From UBA6019 sp036564345 (GTDB lineage Bacteria > Chloroflexota > Dormibacteria > Dormibacterales > Dormibacteraceae), in NCBI GenBank assembly GCA_036564345.1, contig DATCOZ010000049.1, positions 1 through 25,753 of the forward strand: a stretch of DNA of 25,753 nt, written 5' to 3'. The notes under the pieces were generated by a model. The model had not been told where the DNA came from. It was given only the letters and a program-made list of their open reading frames with translations, and searched no databases. This document shows positions 14,542 to 21,128 of the stretch, piece after piece. Both the position numbers and the translations under genes were made by a program. Numbering within the stretch: position 1 is the stretch's first letter; each line of letters starts with the position of its first letter.

Positions 14542-14940
14542 TTAAGTCGTCTGAGATGCACTCGCCTGGCAGGCGGGGCAGACGCCGGTCAGAACCAGGC
14601 GGTGGGTCTGGAGGCGGAACCCGGTGGATCGCTCGATGTCGCCGGCGGCGTCCTCGACGATGCAGTCGGGCACCACGCGCACCGCCCCGCAGCCCTCGCA
14701 CTGGACGTGCTCGTGGTGCGAGCCGGCTGCCTCGTAGCGAGCCTTTCCGTCGCCGAGGTCGACCCGCTGGGCAACTCCCTCTCCCTCCAGCCAGACCAGG
14801 GAGCGGAAGACGGAGGAGTAGTCGGCCGGGATCTGCGACTCGTGCAGCTCCTGCTGGAGCTCCTCGATCGTCCAGCCGTGGCGAGACCCCACCGCCAGGC
14901 GAGCACGGACCGCGTCGCGGACGTGGCTGGGGCGCGCCAT
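14542..14940 (-). CDS. zur: Fur-family zinc uptake regulator (Zur)
   Basis: 132 residues from ATG 14940; a longer frame to 14988 would cover the promoter elements. The N-terminal winged helix contains WTIEELQQELHESQIPADYS and SSVFRSLVWLEGEGVAQRVD. The C-terminal dimer domain has the metal motif HHEHVQCEGCG and a second pair CPAC, forming the usual Cys4 structural zinc site. I call it Zur rather than Fur because it is directly upstream of znuACB on the same strand and because matching palindromes lie at both promoters. When zinc is plentiful it should repress itself and znuACB. A -10-like TAGCCT lies 7 nt before the start codon. Confidence 0.87.
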   Translation of the reverse strand: MARPSHVRDAVRARLAVGSRHGWTIEELQQELHESQIPADYSSVFRSLVWLEGEGVAQRVDLGDGKARYEAAGSHHEHVQCEGCGAVRVVPDCIVEDAAGDIERSTGFRLQTHRLVLTGVCPACQASASQTT

Positions 14941-14947
14941 CGAGCCA

Positions 14948-14953
14948 AGGCTA
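14948..14953 (-). promoter_or_regulatory. zur -10 element (leaderless start)
   Basis: TAGCCT on the minus strand, 7 nt before ATG 14940. Zur box 1 lies 7 bp further upstream and covers the spacer and -35 positions. Confidence 0.5.
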
Positions 14954-14960
14954 GCACCAG

Positions 14961-14975
14961 ATGCAATGGACTTGC
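14961..14975. promoter_or_regulatory. Putative Zur box 1, at the zur promoter
   Basis: ATGCAATGGACTTGC matches the box upstream of znuA in ATGCAA-N5-TTGC. Its position over the -35/spacer region fits autorepression. Confidence 0.6.
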
Positions 14976-15003
14976 TAAACGCGACCACGGAAGCCGGCCC
15001 GGC

Positions 15004-15037
15004 GGCGCCGGCAAAGGGGCCGGACGCCTCTTTTTTT
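15004..15037 (+). terminator. Strong intrinsic terminator on the plus strand with no plus-strand gene
   Basis: GGCGCCGGC (15004-15012) pairs with GCCGGACGCC (15019-15028), a 9-bp stem with one bulged A, followed by TC and seven T (15031-15037). This is a textbook rho-independent terminator for plus-strand RNA, but both flanking genes (zur and a histidine kinase) are on the minus strand. On the minus strand no U-tract follows the hairpin. Confidence 0.7.
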
Positions 15038-16155
15038 CAGCGGGGCAGTGTGAGGAGGAAGGTGCTGCCGGTGCCCACGACACTGGAAACGGTCAGGTCG
15101 CCGCCGAGGAGAGTCGCCAGGCGGCGCGAGAGCGCGAGGCCCAGGCCGGTGCCGGAGTGGTTCCGCGAGAGTCGGGAGTCGACCTGGGCGAAGGGGTCGA
15201 AGATCCTTTCCTGCTCCTCCAGCGGGATCCCGACCCCGGTGTCGGTCACGGCGATCTCGACCGTCCGCTCGAGCGCCTGCGCGGCGACCATGACCTGGCC
15301 CCCGTCGGGCGTGAACTGGATCGCGTTGGAGAGCAGGTTGGCGACGATCTGGCTGAGCCGGCGGAAATCCGATTTGACCTCTGGCGCGCCCGCTACCGAG
15401 AGGTGGACCCGCACGCCGGACGCTGCCGAGCGTGGATTCAGGCGTTCGACGACCGATTCCAGGAGCGGCGTGAGCTCCAGCAGCTCGACCTGCAGCTCGG
15501 TCTTTCCCGCGCCGATCCGGTCGAGGTCGAGGATGTCGTCGATCACCCCGAGCAGGTGGCTGCCGCCCTGCATGATGTGGTCCACGTAGCGGCGCTGCCG
15601 TTCATTCAGCTCCGCGTCCCGCACCAGGAGCTGGGCGAAGCCGAGGACCGAGTTGAGCGGTGTTCGGAGCTCGTGGCTCATGTTGGCCACGAAGCGGGCA
15701 TGGCTCTCGCCGGCCGCGACCTGCGCGGACACCAGCTGACGGTCGGAGATGTCGCGCACGTAGCCGACCAGCAGGGCGTCCTCTCCCGCTCCGATCAAGC
15801 GCAGCGAGAGCTGCGCCGGGAATTCCTCCCCGTCGGAGCGTATGGCCACCGTTTCGATCGTGCTCTGGAGGAGGGGCAGGGTGTTGGCGGGGTCCATCGC
15901 CGCCGGCAGGCCCATCCGGTAGGTGCCGCGCAGCCGTTCCGGCACCAGCTCGACCACCTCGCGGCCGATGGCCTCCGCCGCGCTCCAGCCGAAGGTCGAT
16001 TCCGCGGCGGCGTTCCAGGCGACGATCCGAAGATCCGCGCCGACCAAGACGATCGCGTCGAGGGCCGCCCCCATGATCTGCCGCACCGGCTCCGAGACCA
16101 CCGGCGCGGCACGGCCCAGGACAGGCAGGGATGGAGGTTCCGCGGTCCTCTGCAT
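15037..16155 (-). CDS. PAS-domain sensor histidine kinase
   Basis: 372 residues from ATG 16155; the frame is open further upstream but that stretch overlaps the divergent promoter and the cheW-like gene. Layout: PAS/PAC at about 25-135 (ALDAIVLVGADLRIVAWNAA, GYVRDISDRQ), HisKA with phosphoacceptor His in VANMSHELRTPLNSVLG, HATPase_c with N-box NLLSNAIQF, DTGVGIP and GTGLGLALS. No membrane helix. It resembles the split kinase at 288-2135 in its core and may be a paralogue. It is divergent from a CheW-like gene and a CheY-like gene, which is its most likely phosphorylation partner (inference). Confidence 0.92.
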   Translation of the reverse strand: MQRTAEPPSLPVLGRAAPVVSEPVRQIMGAALDAIVLVGADLRIVAWNAAAESTFGWSAAEAIGREVVELVPERLRGTYRMGLPAAMDPANTLPLLQSTIETVAIRSDGEEFPAQLSLRLIGAGEDALLVGYVRDISDRQLVSAQVAAGESHARFVANMSHELRTPLNSVLGFAQLLVRDAELNERQRRYVDHIMQGGSHLLGVIDDILDLDRIGAGKTELQVELLELTPLLESVVERLNPRSAASGVRVHLSVAGAPEVKSDFRRLSQIVANLLSNAIQFTPDGGQVMVAAQALERTVEIAVTDTGVGIPLEEQERIFDPFAQVDSRLSRNHSGTGLGLALSRRLATLLGGDLTVSSVVGTGSTFLLTLPR

Positions 16156-16306
16156 GGCCCCAGCTTGGCGTTGGCGACGGTCATCCCGGAATCGTCGGGC
16201 ACTCAATTCGGCCTTGTTGCGGTCACGTCGAGATGGTGGATCGCCATCGAGGGGGTGGTCGGGCGGGGCGGGCGGCGGTCTGGATCTAGACTGCCCCCGT
16301 GAGCCG

Positions 16307-16735
16307 GTGAAGAAGCTGGTCGTCTTCCGGACGTCGAGCGGTGAGTTCGCCATCCCTGTCGAGTCGGTCCGGGAGGTGCGCAGCGACGCGGCCCTCGCCG
16401 CCATTCCCGGAGCACACCCCGCGGTGGCAGGACTGCTCGACTGGAAGGGCGAGGCGCTGACCGTGATCGAGCTTTTCGGTCCCGGGCGGCAATTGATCGT
16501 GATCGAGGGCGGCCCCGGGACTTACGGGCTGATCGTCGAGGAGGTGCTCGAGCTTGCCCATCGCTCGGACCGCGAGCTGGGCCGGGCACCCGCCGAGGGC
16601 TCAGCCAGCTACGTCACCGGAGTGATGCGCTCGGAAGGGCACATGGTGCCGATCGTGGACGCCGGCCTGCTCTGGTCCAGCATCGGCTTCGAAGCCGACG
16701 GCAATGGCGGGGAGGCCGTACCGGCGGCGATCTGA
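16307..16735 (+). CDS. CheW-domain protein
   Basis: 142 residues from GTG 16307. The CheW fold runs nearly the whole length: KLVVFRTSSGEFAIPVESVR, then IPGAHPAVAGLLDWKGEAL and VIEGGPGTYGLIVEEVLEL, ending YVTGVMRSEGHMVPIVDAG. CheW couples receptors to the kinase CheA, yet no CheA, receptor, CheB/CheR or flagellar gene is in the window. It may serve distant chemosensory arrays or a non-motility pathway with the neighbouring kinase. A -10-like TAGACT is at 16287-16292. A four-codon frame (GTG 16299 to TGA 16310) ends on this start codon. There is no ribosome site. Confidence 0.85.
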   Translation: MKKLVVFRTSSGEFAIPVESVREVRSDAALAAIPGAHPAVAGLLDWKGEALTVIELFGPGRQLIVIEGGPGTYGLIVEEVLELAHRSDRELGRAPAEGSASYVTGVMRSEGHMVPIVDAGLLWSSIGFEADGNGGEAVPAAI

Positions 16736-16756
16736 TTGCTACCGGCGGCGATCTGA
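16719..16756 (+). repeat. Short tandem duplication over the cheW-like stop codon
   Basis: TACCGGCGGCGATCTGA occurs at 16719-16735 and again at 16740-16756, separated by TTGC (21-bp period). The first copy holds the stop codon, so the second repeats the last codons in the intergenic gap. It looks like a recent slippage or duplication event. Confidence 0.8.
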
Positions 16757-16814
16757 CAGGAGCCGGTCCGGGGACGGACGGTGGGATGACGCCGCCGACT
16801 GCGAATCTAGCGCT

Positions 16815-17228
16815 GTGAACCCTGTCAACGTCCTTGTCGCCGAGGACAACGCGATGAACTTCGAACTGGTCCACGACCTCCTCGACGCCCTGGGCCATAC
16901 CGTGCAGTGGGCACGGGACGGTGAGGAGGCGCTCGCGCTGGCTCGCACCGGTCGCTTCGACCTGCTCCTGCTCGACCTCCACATGCCGCGCCTGAACGGC
17001 CTCGAGGTGATGCTCGCCCTCCACGACGATCCCGCGGTGGCCAACCTGAAGGTCATCGTCCTGACCGCCGACGCGATGCTCGGCGTACGGGACGAGATGT
17101 TCGCCGCCGGGGTCGACGGCTACCTCTGCAAGCCGCTCAACATCGCGGTCCTCGTCAACGAGATGGAGGCCGTACTCGACCAGGCGCCCGGTTCATGGGC
17201 CTCGAAGCCCGTCCTCCAGGCGATCTAG
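16815..17228 (+). CDS. Single-domain response regulator (CheY/DivK-like)
   Basis: 137 residues from GTG 16815. A stand-alone receiver domain: acidic pocket in VLVAEDNAMN, phosphoacceptor Asp in LLLLDLHMPRLNG, Thr in VLTADA and Lys in YLCKPL. It has no output domain, so it acts by protein contact or in a phosphorelay. It follows the CheW-like gene by 79 nt and is divergent from a PAS histidine kinase (15037-16155); kinase, scaffold and regulator probably form one signalling unit. The longer in-frame stretch before 16815 is non-coding in appearance and includes the short duplication at 16740-16756. A TCTAG-containing -10-like sequence lies just before the start. Confidence 0.9.
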   Translation: MNPVNVLVAEDNAMNFELVHDLLDALGHTVQWARDGEEALALARTGRFDLLLLDLHMPRLNGLEVMLALHDDPAVANLKVIVLTADAMLGVRDEMFAAGVDGYLCKPLNIAVLVNEMEAVLDQAPGSWASKPVLQAI

Positions 17229-17235
17229 GGAACCT

Positions 17236-17754
17236 TCAGCCCAGCTCGATCCGGCGCCGCCCGACCAGGCGGCTGCCCAGCGTCGCGGCAACTCCCCCGG
17301 CGGCCAGGACCGCGAACACGATCCAGGTCCCGGGCTCCGGCAGGGATAAGCGCAAAACCCCGTCCAGCGAGTACGGTCCCGGTCCCGTGATGGACAGCGC
17401 CATCGAGCCGGCGCCGATGAGGAGGGGGAACTCGTAGCCGCCCTTGCTGCTGAAGAAGCCCTTTTTGAGATGGACGGTCACGATCGCGACGACCATCGCG
17501 CCGGCGACCATCAGCGGGCCGGCCGGGCTCAGGAAGCCGAGGGCGATCAGCAGGCCGCCGGCGAACTCGCCCAGCCCGGCAAGGAGGGCAAACGGTGCCG
17601 ACGGGCGGATGTTCATCTTCTCCAGGGCACCGCCGAAGCCGGCGAGACCGCTGCCGCCAAACCAGCCGAACAGCTTCTGGGCTCCGTGCGCCGCAATGGT
17701 GAGGCCGAAGACAAGGCGAAGGATGAGCAGGCCGATTGCCAGTCCAAGCATCAT
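17236..17754 (-). CDS. DoxX-family membrane protein with PEP-CTERM-like tail
   Basis: 172 residues from ATG 17754 (ATG 17817 would add 21 residues and overlap the divergent gene; GGGGG at 17764-17768 favours the shorter form). About four to five helices: LAIGLLILRLVFGLTIAAHG followed by AQKLFGWFGG is the DoxX signature, then LLAGLGEFAGGLLIALGFLS and the VTVHLKKGFF region. DoxX proteins are small quinone-pathway or redox-linked membrane proteins; the function here is unproven. The last 37 residues read LPEPGTW, one helix, then GRRR, which closely resembles a PEP-CTERM sorting signal, an odd feature for a polytopic protein. It converges with the response regulator gene, with a 7-nt gap. Confidence 0.85.
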   Translation of the reverse strand: MMLGLAIGLLILRLVFGLTIAAHGAQKLFGWFGGSGLAGFGGALEKMNIRPSAPFALLAGLGEFAGGLLIALGFLSPAGPLMVAGAMVVAIVTVHLKKGFFSSKGGYEFPLLIGAGSMALSITGPGPYSLDGVLRLSLPEPGTWIVFAVLAAGGVAATLGSRLVGRRRIELG

Positions 17755-17802
17755 CTTTCCAATATGCCCCCAACCAGAGGTTTGTTCCTTCGCGAAATCT
17801 GG

Positions 17803-17808
17803 TAATTT
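17803..17808 (+). promoter_or_regulatory. -10 element of the 145-residue hypothetical gene (leaderless start)
   Basis: TAATTT, 7 nt before ATG 17816, in an AT-rich patch between divergent genes. There is no ribosome site, so a leaderless transcript is likely. Confidence 0.5.
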
Positions 17809-17815
17809 TGTAATC

Positions 17816-18253
17816 ATGGAAAACGCAGACGCCTCTACTATCGGTGGTTGGTTTGCCGGCAGGCTCCCGGACGGCTGGTTCACGGGAGCACCCGAGGTCA
17901 CCCTGGACGGTGACCAGATCGTCGTCGTCGGATCTCTTCCCGAGGTCGAGCTGGGCTCCGGGACATCGGACGCCGCGAAGGCAGCGGCCGCGCAGGGGCG
18001 CATCTCGCGCTTTCGCGAGTACACCCGCAGGGAGCGGATCTGGATCGCGCGCGAGGCTGAAGGCCTCTTCAAGAAGAACGTCACCTGGGGAGCGCGGAGT
18101 GGCGCGACCAGGTTGACCTTCACCCCCGGCGGCTCCGGCCGCGGCGAGGGCGAGAAGACGGCCGAGGGCGCCAGCGTCAAGATCGGCCGGCGGCGCGGCT
18201 GGGGTCGGCGCTTCGGTGGGCCCCGTTCGGCCGACGGTCCCCGCTTCTTCTAG
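17816..18253 (+). CDS. Conserved-looking hypothetical protein with basic tail
   Basis: 145 residues from ATG 17816. The N-terminal part reads GGWFAGRLPDGWFTGAPEVT followed by DGDQIVVVGSLPEVEL. A helical basic segment follows (AAAQGRISRFREYTRRERIW, then IAREAEGLFKKNVTWGARSG), and the protein ends in a Gly/Arg-rich tail (GRRRGWGRRFGG). It has no signal peptide or membrane helix. I know similar unnamed proteins from high-GC Gram-positives but not their function; the basic tail could bind nucleic acid. It lies 33 nt upstream of the HtrA-like protease on the same strand, so the two may form an operon. Confidence 0.75.
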   Translation: MENADASTIGGWFAGRLPDGWFTGAPEVTLDGDQIVVVGSLPEVELGSGTSDAAKAAAAQGRISRFREYTRRERIWIAREAEGLFKKNVTWGARSGATRLTFTPGGSGRGEGEKTAEGASVKIGRRRGWGRRFGGPRSADGPRFF

Positions 18254-18286
18254 GCAGCTTCACAGAAAAGGGAGGCAAATTCTTCG

Positions 18287-19261
18287 ATGGCGGTCCTCGA
18301 CCTCTTCGCCCAACCGGGCGCTGGGGACGTCGACGAGCTGGACGCGTACTCGCGTACGGTGAGCGGCGTCGCCGAACGCCTCATACCCTCGGTGGCAAGC
18401 CTTCGGGTCGGACGGTCGGAAGGCCGCCGCTCCCAGGGCAGCGGCTCCGGAGTCGCGATCACTGCCGATGGCTTCCTGGTCACCTCCGCCCACGTGGTGG
18501 CCGGGAGCACCAGCGGCTCCGCCTCCTTCTCGGACGGGAGCGAGTACGTGGTCGAGCTCGTCGGCGCTGACCCGCTCTCCGACCTCGCCGTCATCCGCGC
18601 CAAGTCGGGCGGCCAGCTCACAGCGGCCGAGATCGGTGATGCCGACGTGCTCCGGGTCGGACAGCTGGTGGTGGCGATCGGGAACCCGATGGGGTACGCC
18701 GGCACCGTCACCGCTGGCGTGGTGAGCGCTCTCGGCAGGAGCCTGCCAACGAGCGACGGGAGCACCCAGCGGATCGTCGACAACGTGATCCAGACGGACG
18801 CCGCGCTTAACCCTGGGAACTCGGGCGGCGCGCTGGCTGACAACCGGGCCCGGCTGGTCGGGATCAACACCGCGGTGGCGGGCTTCGGGCTCGGCCTCGC
18901 GGTGCCCATCAATGCGACGACCAAGCTGATCATCGGCGCGCTGATCGGCGAGGGACGGGTGCGGCGTGGCTACCTGGGGATCGCGGGGGGCACCAAGCCG
19001 CTGCCCCCGGTCGTGGCCGACCGGCTCGATCGGAAGGCGGCCATCGAGGTCCTCGATGTGCTCGCTGACAGCCCCGCGGCCAAGGGTGGTCTGAAGGCGG
19101 GCGACATGATCGTCGAGGTCGACCAGGCCGCTGTCGCCAAGGCTGGCGACCTCCAGCGGCTGATGGTCGGCGCCGCCTTAGGTAGCCCGCTGGCGGTCAA
19201 GGTGCTCCGCGGCAAGAGCCTCATCGACCTGACGGTGGTGCTCACCGAGCTGGCGTCCTGA
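18287..19261 (+). CDS. Trypsin-like S1C serine protease with PDZ domain (HtrA/DegP family), probably cytosolic
   Basis: 324 residues from ATG 18287, with GGAGG at 18271-18275. The protease domain has the full triad: H69 (TSAHVV), D99 (DPLSDLAVI) and S179 in NPGNSGGAL. A C-terminal PDZ domain (about 235-320) contains RRGYLGIAGG, DSPAAKGGLKAGDMIVEVD and LAVKVLRG. Unlike most HtrA/DegP proteases it has neither a signal peptide nor a membrane anchor, so it should work in the cytosol, or its anchor is supplied by a partner such as the small protein encoded just upstream (inference). A 9-bp hairpin follows 10 nt after the stop. Confidence 0.9.
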   Translation: MAVLDLFAQPGAGDVDELDAYSRTVSGVAERLIPSVASLRVGRSEGRRSQGSGSGVAITADGFLVTSAHVVAGSTSGSASFSDGSEYVVELVGADPLSDLAVIRAKSGGQLTAAEIGDADVLRVGQLVVAIGNPMGYAGTVTAGVVSALGRSLPTSDGSTQRIVDNVIQTDAALNPGNSGGALADNRARLVGINTAVAGFGLGLAVPINATTKLIIGALIGEGRVRRGYLGIAGGTKPLPPVVADRLDRKAAIEVLDVLADSPAAKGGLKAGDMIVEVDQAAVAKAGDLQRLMVGAALGSPLAVKVLRGKSLIDLTVVLTELAS

Positions 19262-19271
19262 GCCGGAGTGT

Positions 19272-19294
19272 TGGGCTGAGCTAGTCTCAGCCCA
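19272..19294. promoter_or_regulatory. 9-bp hairpin/palindrome overlapping a -10 element
   Basis: TGGGCTGAG (19272-19280), CTAGT, CTCAGCCCA (19286-19294): perfect 9-bp arms. The -10-like TAGTCT (19282-19287) lies in its loop, 9 nt before ATG 19297. It could end the protease transcript, act as an operator for the aminotransferase gene, or both. Confidence 0.55.
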
Positions 19295-19296
19295 GC

Positions 19297-20643
19297 ATGA
19301 TCGACCCTGGGGAGGTCTACCGGCAGACGACGCCCGGCTCGCGGGCCCTCCACGAGAAGGCGGTCCGGGTGATGCCCGGCGGCACCACCCGGACCACCAC
19401 CTACTTCGATCCCTACCCGCTTTTCATCGACCGCGGCGAGGGCTGCCTCATCTGGGACGTCGACGGGACCGAGCGGATCGACATGCTCGGCAACTACACC
19501 GCCATGATCCTCGGGCACGCCCACCCCAAGGTCGTCGAGGCGATCCGGGCCCAGGCCGGCCGGGGAACCGCGTTCGCCGCCGCGAACGCGATCGAGGGCG
19601 AGCTCGCCACGATCCTCTGCGAACGGGTCCCCAGCCTCGATCTGGTCCGCTTCTGCAACAGCGGCACCGAGGCGACCATGTTCGCGATGCGGCTGGCCCG
19701 AGCCTTCACGGGACGGCCCCGGATCGCCCGGATCGAGGGTGGCTACCACGGCACCCACGACCACGCCGAGGTGAGCACCCACCCGGTGCCCGCCGACGCC
19801 GGGCCGGCCGACCGGCCGCTGGCACGGCCTGACTCGATCGGCACGCCGGCCTGGGCGCTCGAGCAAACCGTCGTCCTCCCCTTCAACGATCCCGACGCGG
19901 CGGAGCGGATCCTTCGCGAGGAGGGAGGCGAGGTGGCCGCGGTGATCCTCGAGCCGATCATCGGCGCGGGCGGGGTGATCGCGGCGACGATCGAGTTCCT
20001 GGAGCGGCTCCGCAGCGTCACCGCCGAGCTCGGGATGCTCCTCATCTTCGACGAGGTCATCTCGCTCCGGGTCGCCCCTGGAGGCGCCCAGGAGCTCTAC
20101 GGCGTGACGCCGGACCTGACGACGATGGGCAAGATCATCGGCGGCGGCCTCCCGGTGGCGGCCTTCGGCGGCCGCGCCGACGTGATGGAGCTGCTCGATC
20201 CGCGCCGGCAGCCGAACCTGGCCCAGGGCGGCACCTACAACGGCAATCCGCTCGGGATGGCCGCTGGGGTGGCCGCGATGAAGGAGCTGACGCCGGACGT
20301 CTACGAGGACCTGAACCGCAAGGGCGCACGGGTCAAGGACCAGCTCTCCGAGATCTTCGCGTCGCACGGCGTGGCTGCCCAGGTCAACGGCGTCGCCTCG
20401 CTGCTCGCAATCCACTTCACCCCGACGCCGGTCACCGACTACCGCAGCAAGGCGACCTCCGACGATCGGATGACGCGCGACTTCTTCCTCGGGCTGGTGA
20501 ACCATGGCGTGCTGATGGCGCCCCGGGCGATGGGCGCTCTCTCGACGCCGATGGGGGAGGAGGAGATCCAGCGCTTCGTCGACGCGGCCGACGCGGTCGT
20601 CGCCGAGCAGCTCCCCCGCTGGCGGTCCGAGCCGATCGCTTAG
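19297..20643 (+). CDS. Class III PLP-dependent aminotransferase (glutamate-1-semialdehyde aminomutase-like)
   Basis: 448 residues from ATG 19297. Aminotransferase class III fold: IDMLGNYTAMILGHAHPKVV, CNSGTEATMFAMRLARAFTG, D252 in IFDEVISLRV, and the PLP lysine K279 in TTMGKIIGGGLPVAAFGG, then QGGTYNGNPLGMAAG. The overall pattern is closest to the HemL-like branch, which includes glutamate-1-semialdehyde 2,1-aminomutase and many amino-acid transaminases of unknown substrate. No other haem-biosynthesis gene is nearby and FDEVISLRV differs from the usual HemL FDEVMTGFR, so I do not name it hemL. It is probably transcribed alone. Confidence 0.88.
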   Translation: MIDPGEVYRQTTPGSRALHEKAVRVMPGGTTRTTTYFDPYPLFIDRGEGCLIWDVDGTERIDMLGNYTAMILGHAHPKVVEAIRAQAGRGTAFAAANAIEGELATILCERVPSLDLVRFCNSGTEATMFAMRLARAFTGRPRIARIEGGYHGTHDHAEVSTHPVPADAGPADRPLARPDSIGTPAWALEQTVVLPFNDPDAAERILREEGGEVAAVILEPIIGAGGVIAATIEFLERLRSVTAELGMLLIFDEVISLRVAPGGAQELYGVTPDLTTMGKIIGGGLPVAAFGGRADVMELLDPRRQPNLAQGGTYNGNPLGMAAGVAAMKELTPDVYEDLNRKGARVKDQLSEIFASHGVAAQVNGVASLLAIHFTPTPVTDYRSKATSDDRMTRDFFLGLVNHGVLMAPRAMGALSTPMGEEEIQRFVDAADAVVAEQLPRWRSEPIA

Positions 20644-20814
20644 CCGGCGTTCCAGTCCGCATCTGGCGTCGATCAACGCGCGGCACTCGATTGACCAAGC
20701 GATTCGCCGGATCGGACATCCCTTTCGACACCCAAGCGTCCGCCGGACTTCGGGGGCTCGACCGGCTTCATGACTGTGGCATGCACTCGAAGCGTGATAG
20801 CATGTTTACCAGGT

Positions 20815-20839
20815 TATGGGACATAATTCATGTGCCATA
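20815..20839. promoter_or_regulatory. Near-perfect 25-bp palindrome upstream of a small membrane protein gene
   Basis: TATGGGACAT (20815-20824), AATTC, ATGTGCCATA (20830-20839): 9 of 10 arm positions pair. It lies in an unusually AT-rich patch of the 220-nt gap 20644-20863 and overlaps the -10-like CATAAT (20822-20827), so it is a strong operator candidate; an RNA hairpin near the ribosome site is an alternative. Confidence 0.6.
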
Positions 20840-20863
20840 TCATCTCAATCATGGAGGTAATCC

Positions 20864-21121
20864 GTGTCCTGGCTCTTGATTCTTCTGATCATCCTGCTGC
20901 TGGCCGTCGCCCTTGGCGGCGGTGGCTACACCTACCGGCGCTACTACGGCCCGTCGACTGGGACTGAGGTCGTCGAAGAGGGCCGCGGCGGCGGCGGCGG
21001 AGCTGCGCTGGCCGTGCTGATCATCGCCATCCTGGTGATCCTGTTCCTGATCTATGGCGGCTTCACGTTCCTGCACTGGTTCGGCGGCGGGACCACCGTC
21101 AACGTGACGACGGGCTCCTGA
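20864..21121 (+). CDS. Small two-helix membrane protein, unknown function
   Basis: 85 residues from GTG 20864, with GGAGGT at 20853-20858, a strong ribosome site. TM1 is at residues 2-19, followed by a Gly/Tyr/Arg-rich loop (GGGGYTYRRYYG), an acidic stretch (TEVVEEG), a GGGGG run, TM2 at 46-69 and a short polar tail. I recognise no family. The good ribosome site, the clean two-helix plan and the dedicated palindromic promoter region argue that it is real and regulated. It ends 7 nt before the glycosyltransferase-like gene. Confidence 0.75.
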   Translation: MSWLLILLIILLLAVALGGGGYTYRRYYGPSTGTEVVEEGRGGGGGAALAVLIIAILVILFLIYGGFTFLHWFGGGTTVNVTTGS

Positions 21122-21128
21122 TCGCGGC

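Noticed and set aside
16299..16310. Four-codon leader frame ending on the cheW-like start as an attenuator
   Set aside because: It is too short for ribosome-stalling control and has no alternative stems around it; mentioned only as an overlap.
20691..20879. A 62-residue frame in the gap before the small membrane protein gene
   Set aside because: It overlaps the palindrome, the ribosome site and the next start, and shows no coding-like composition.
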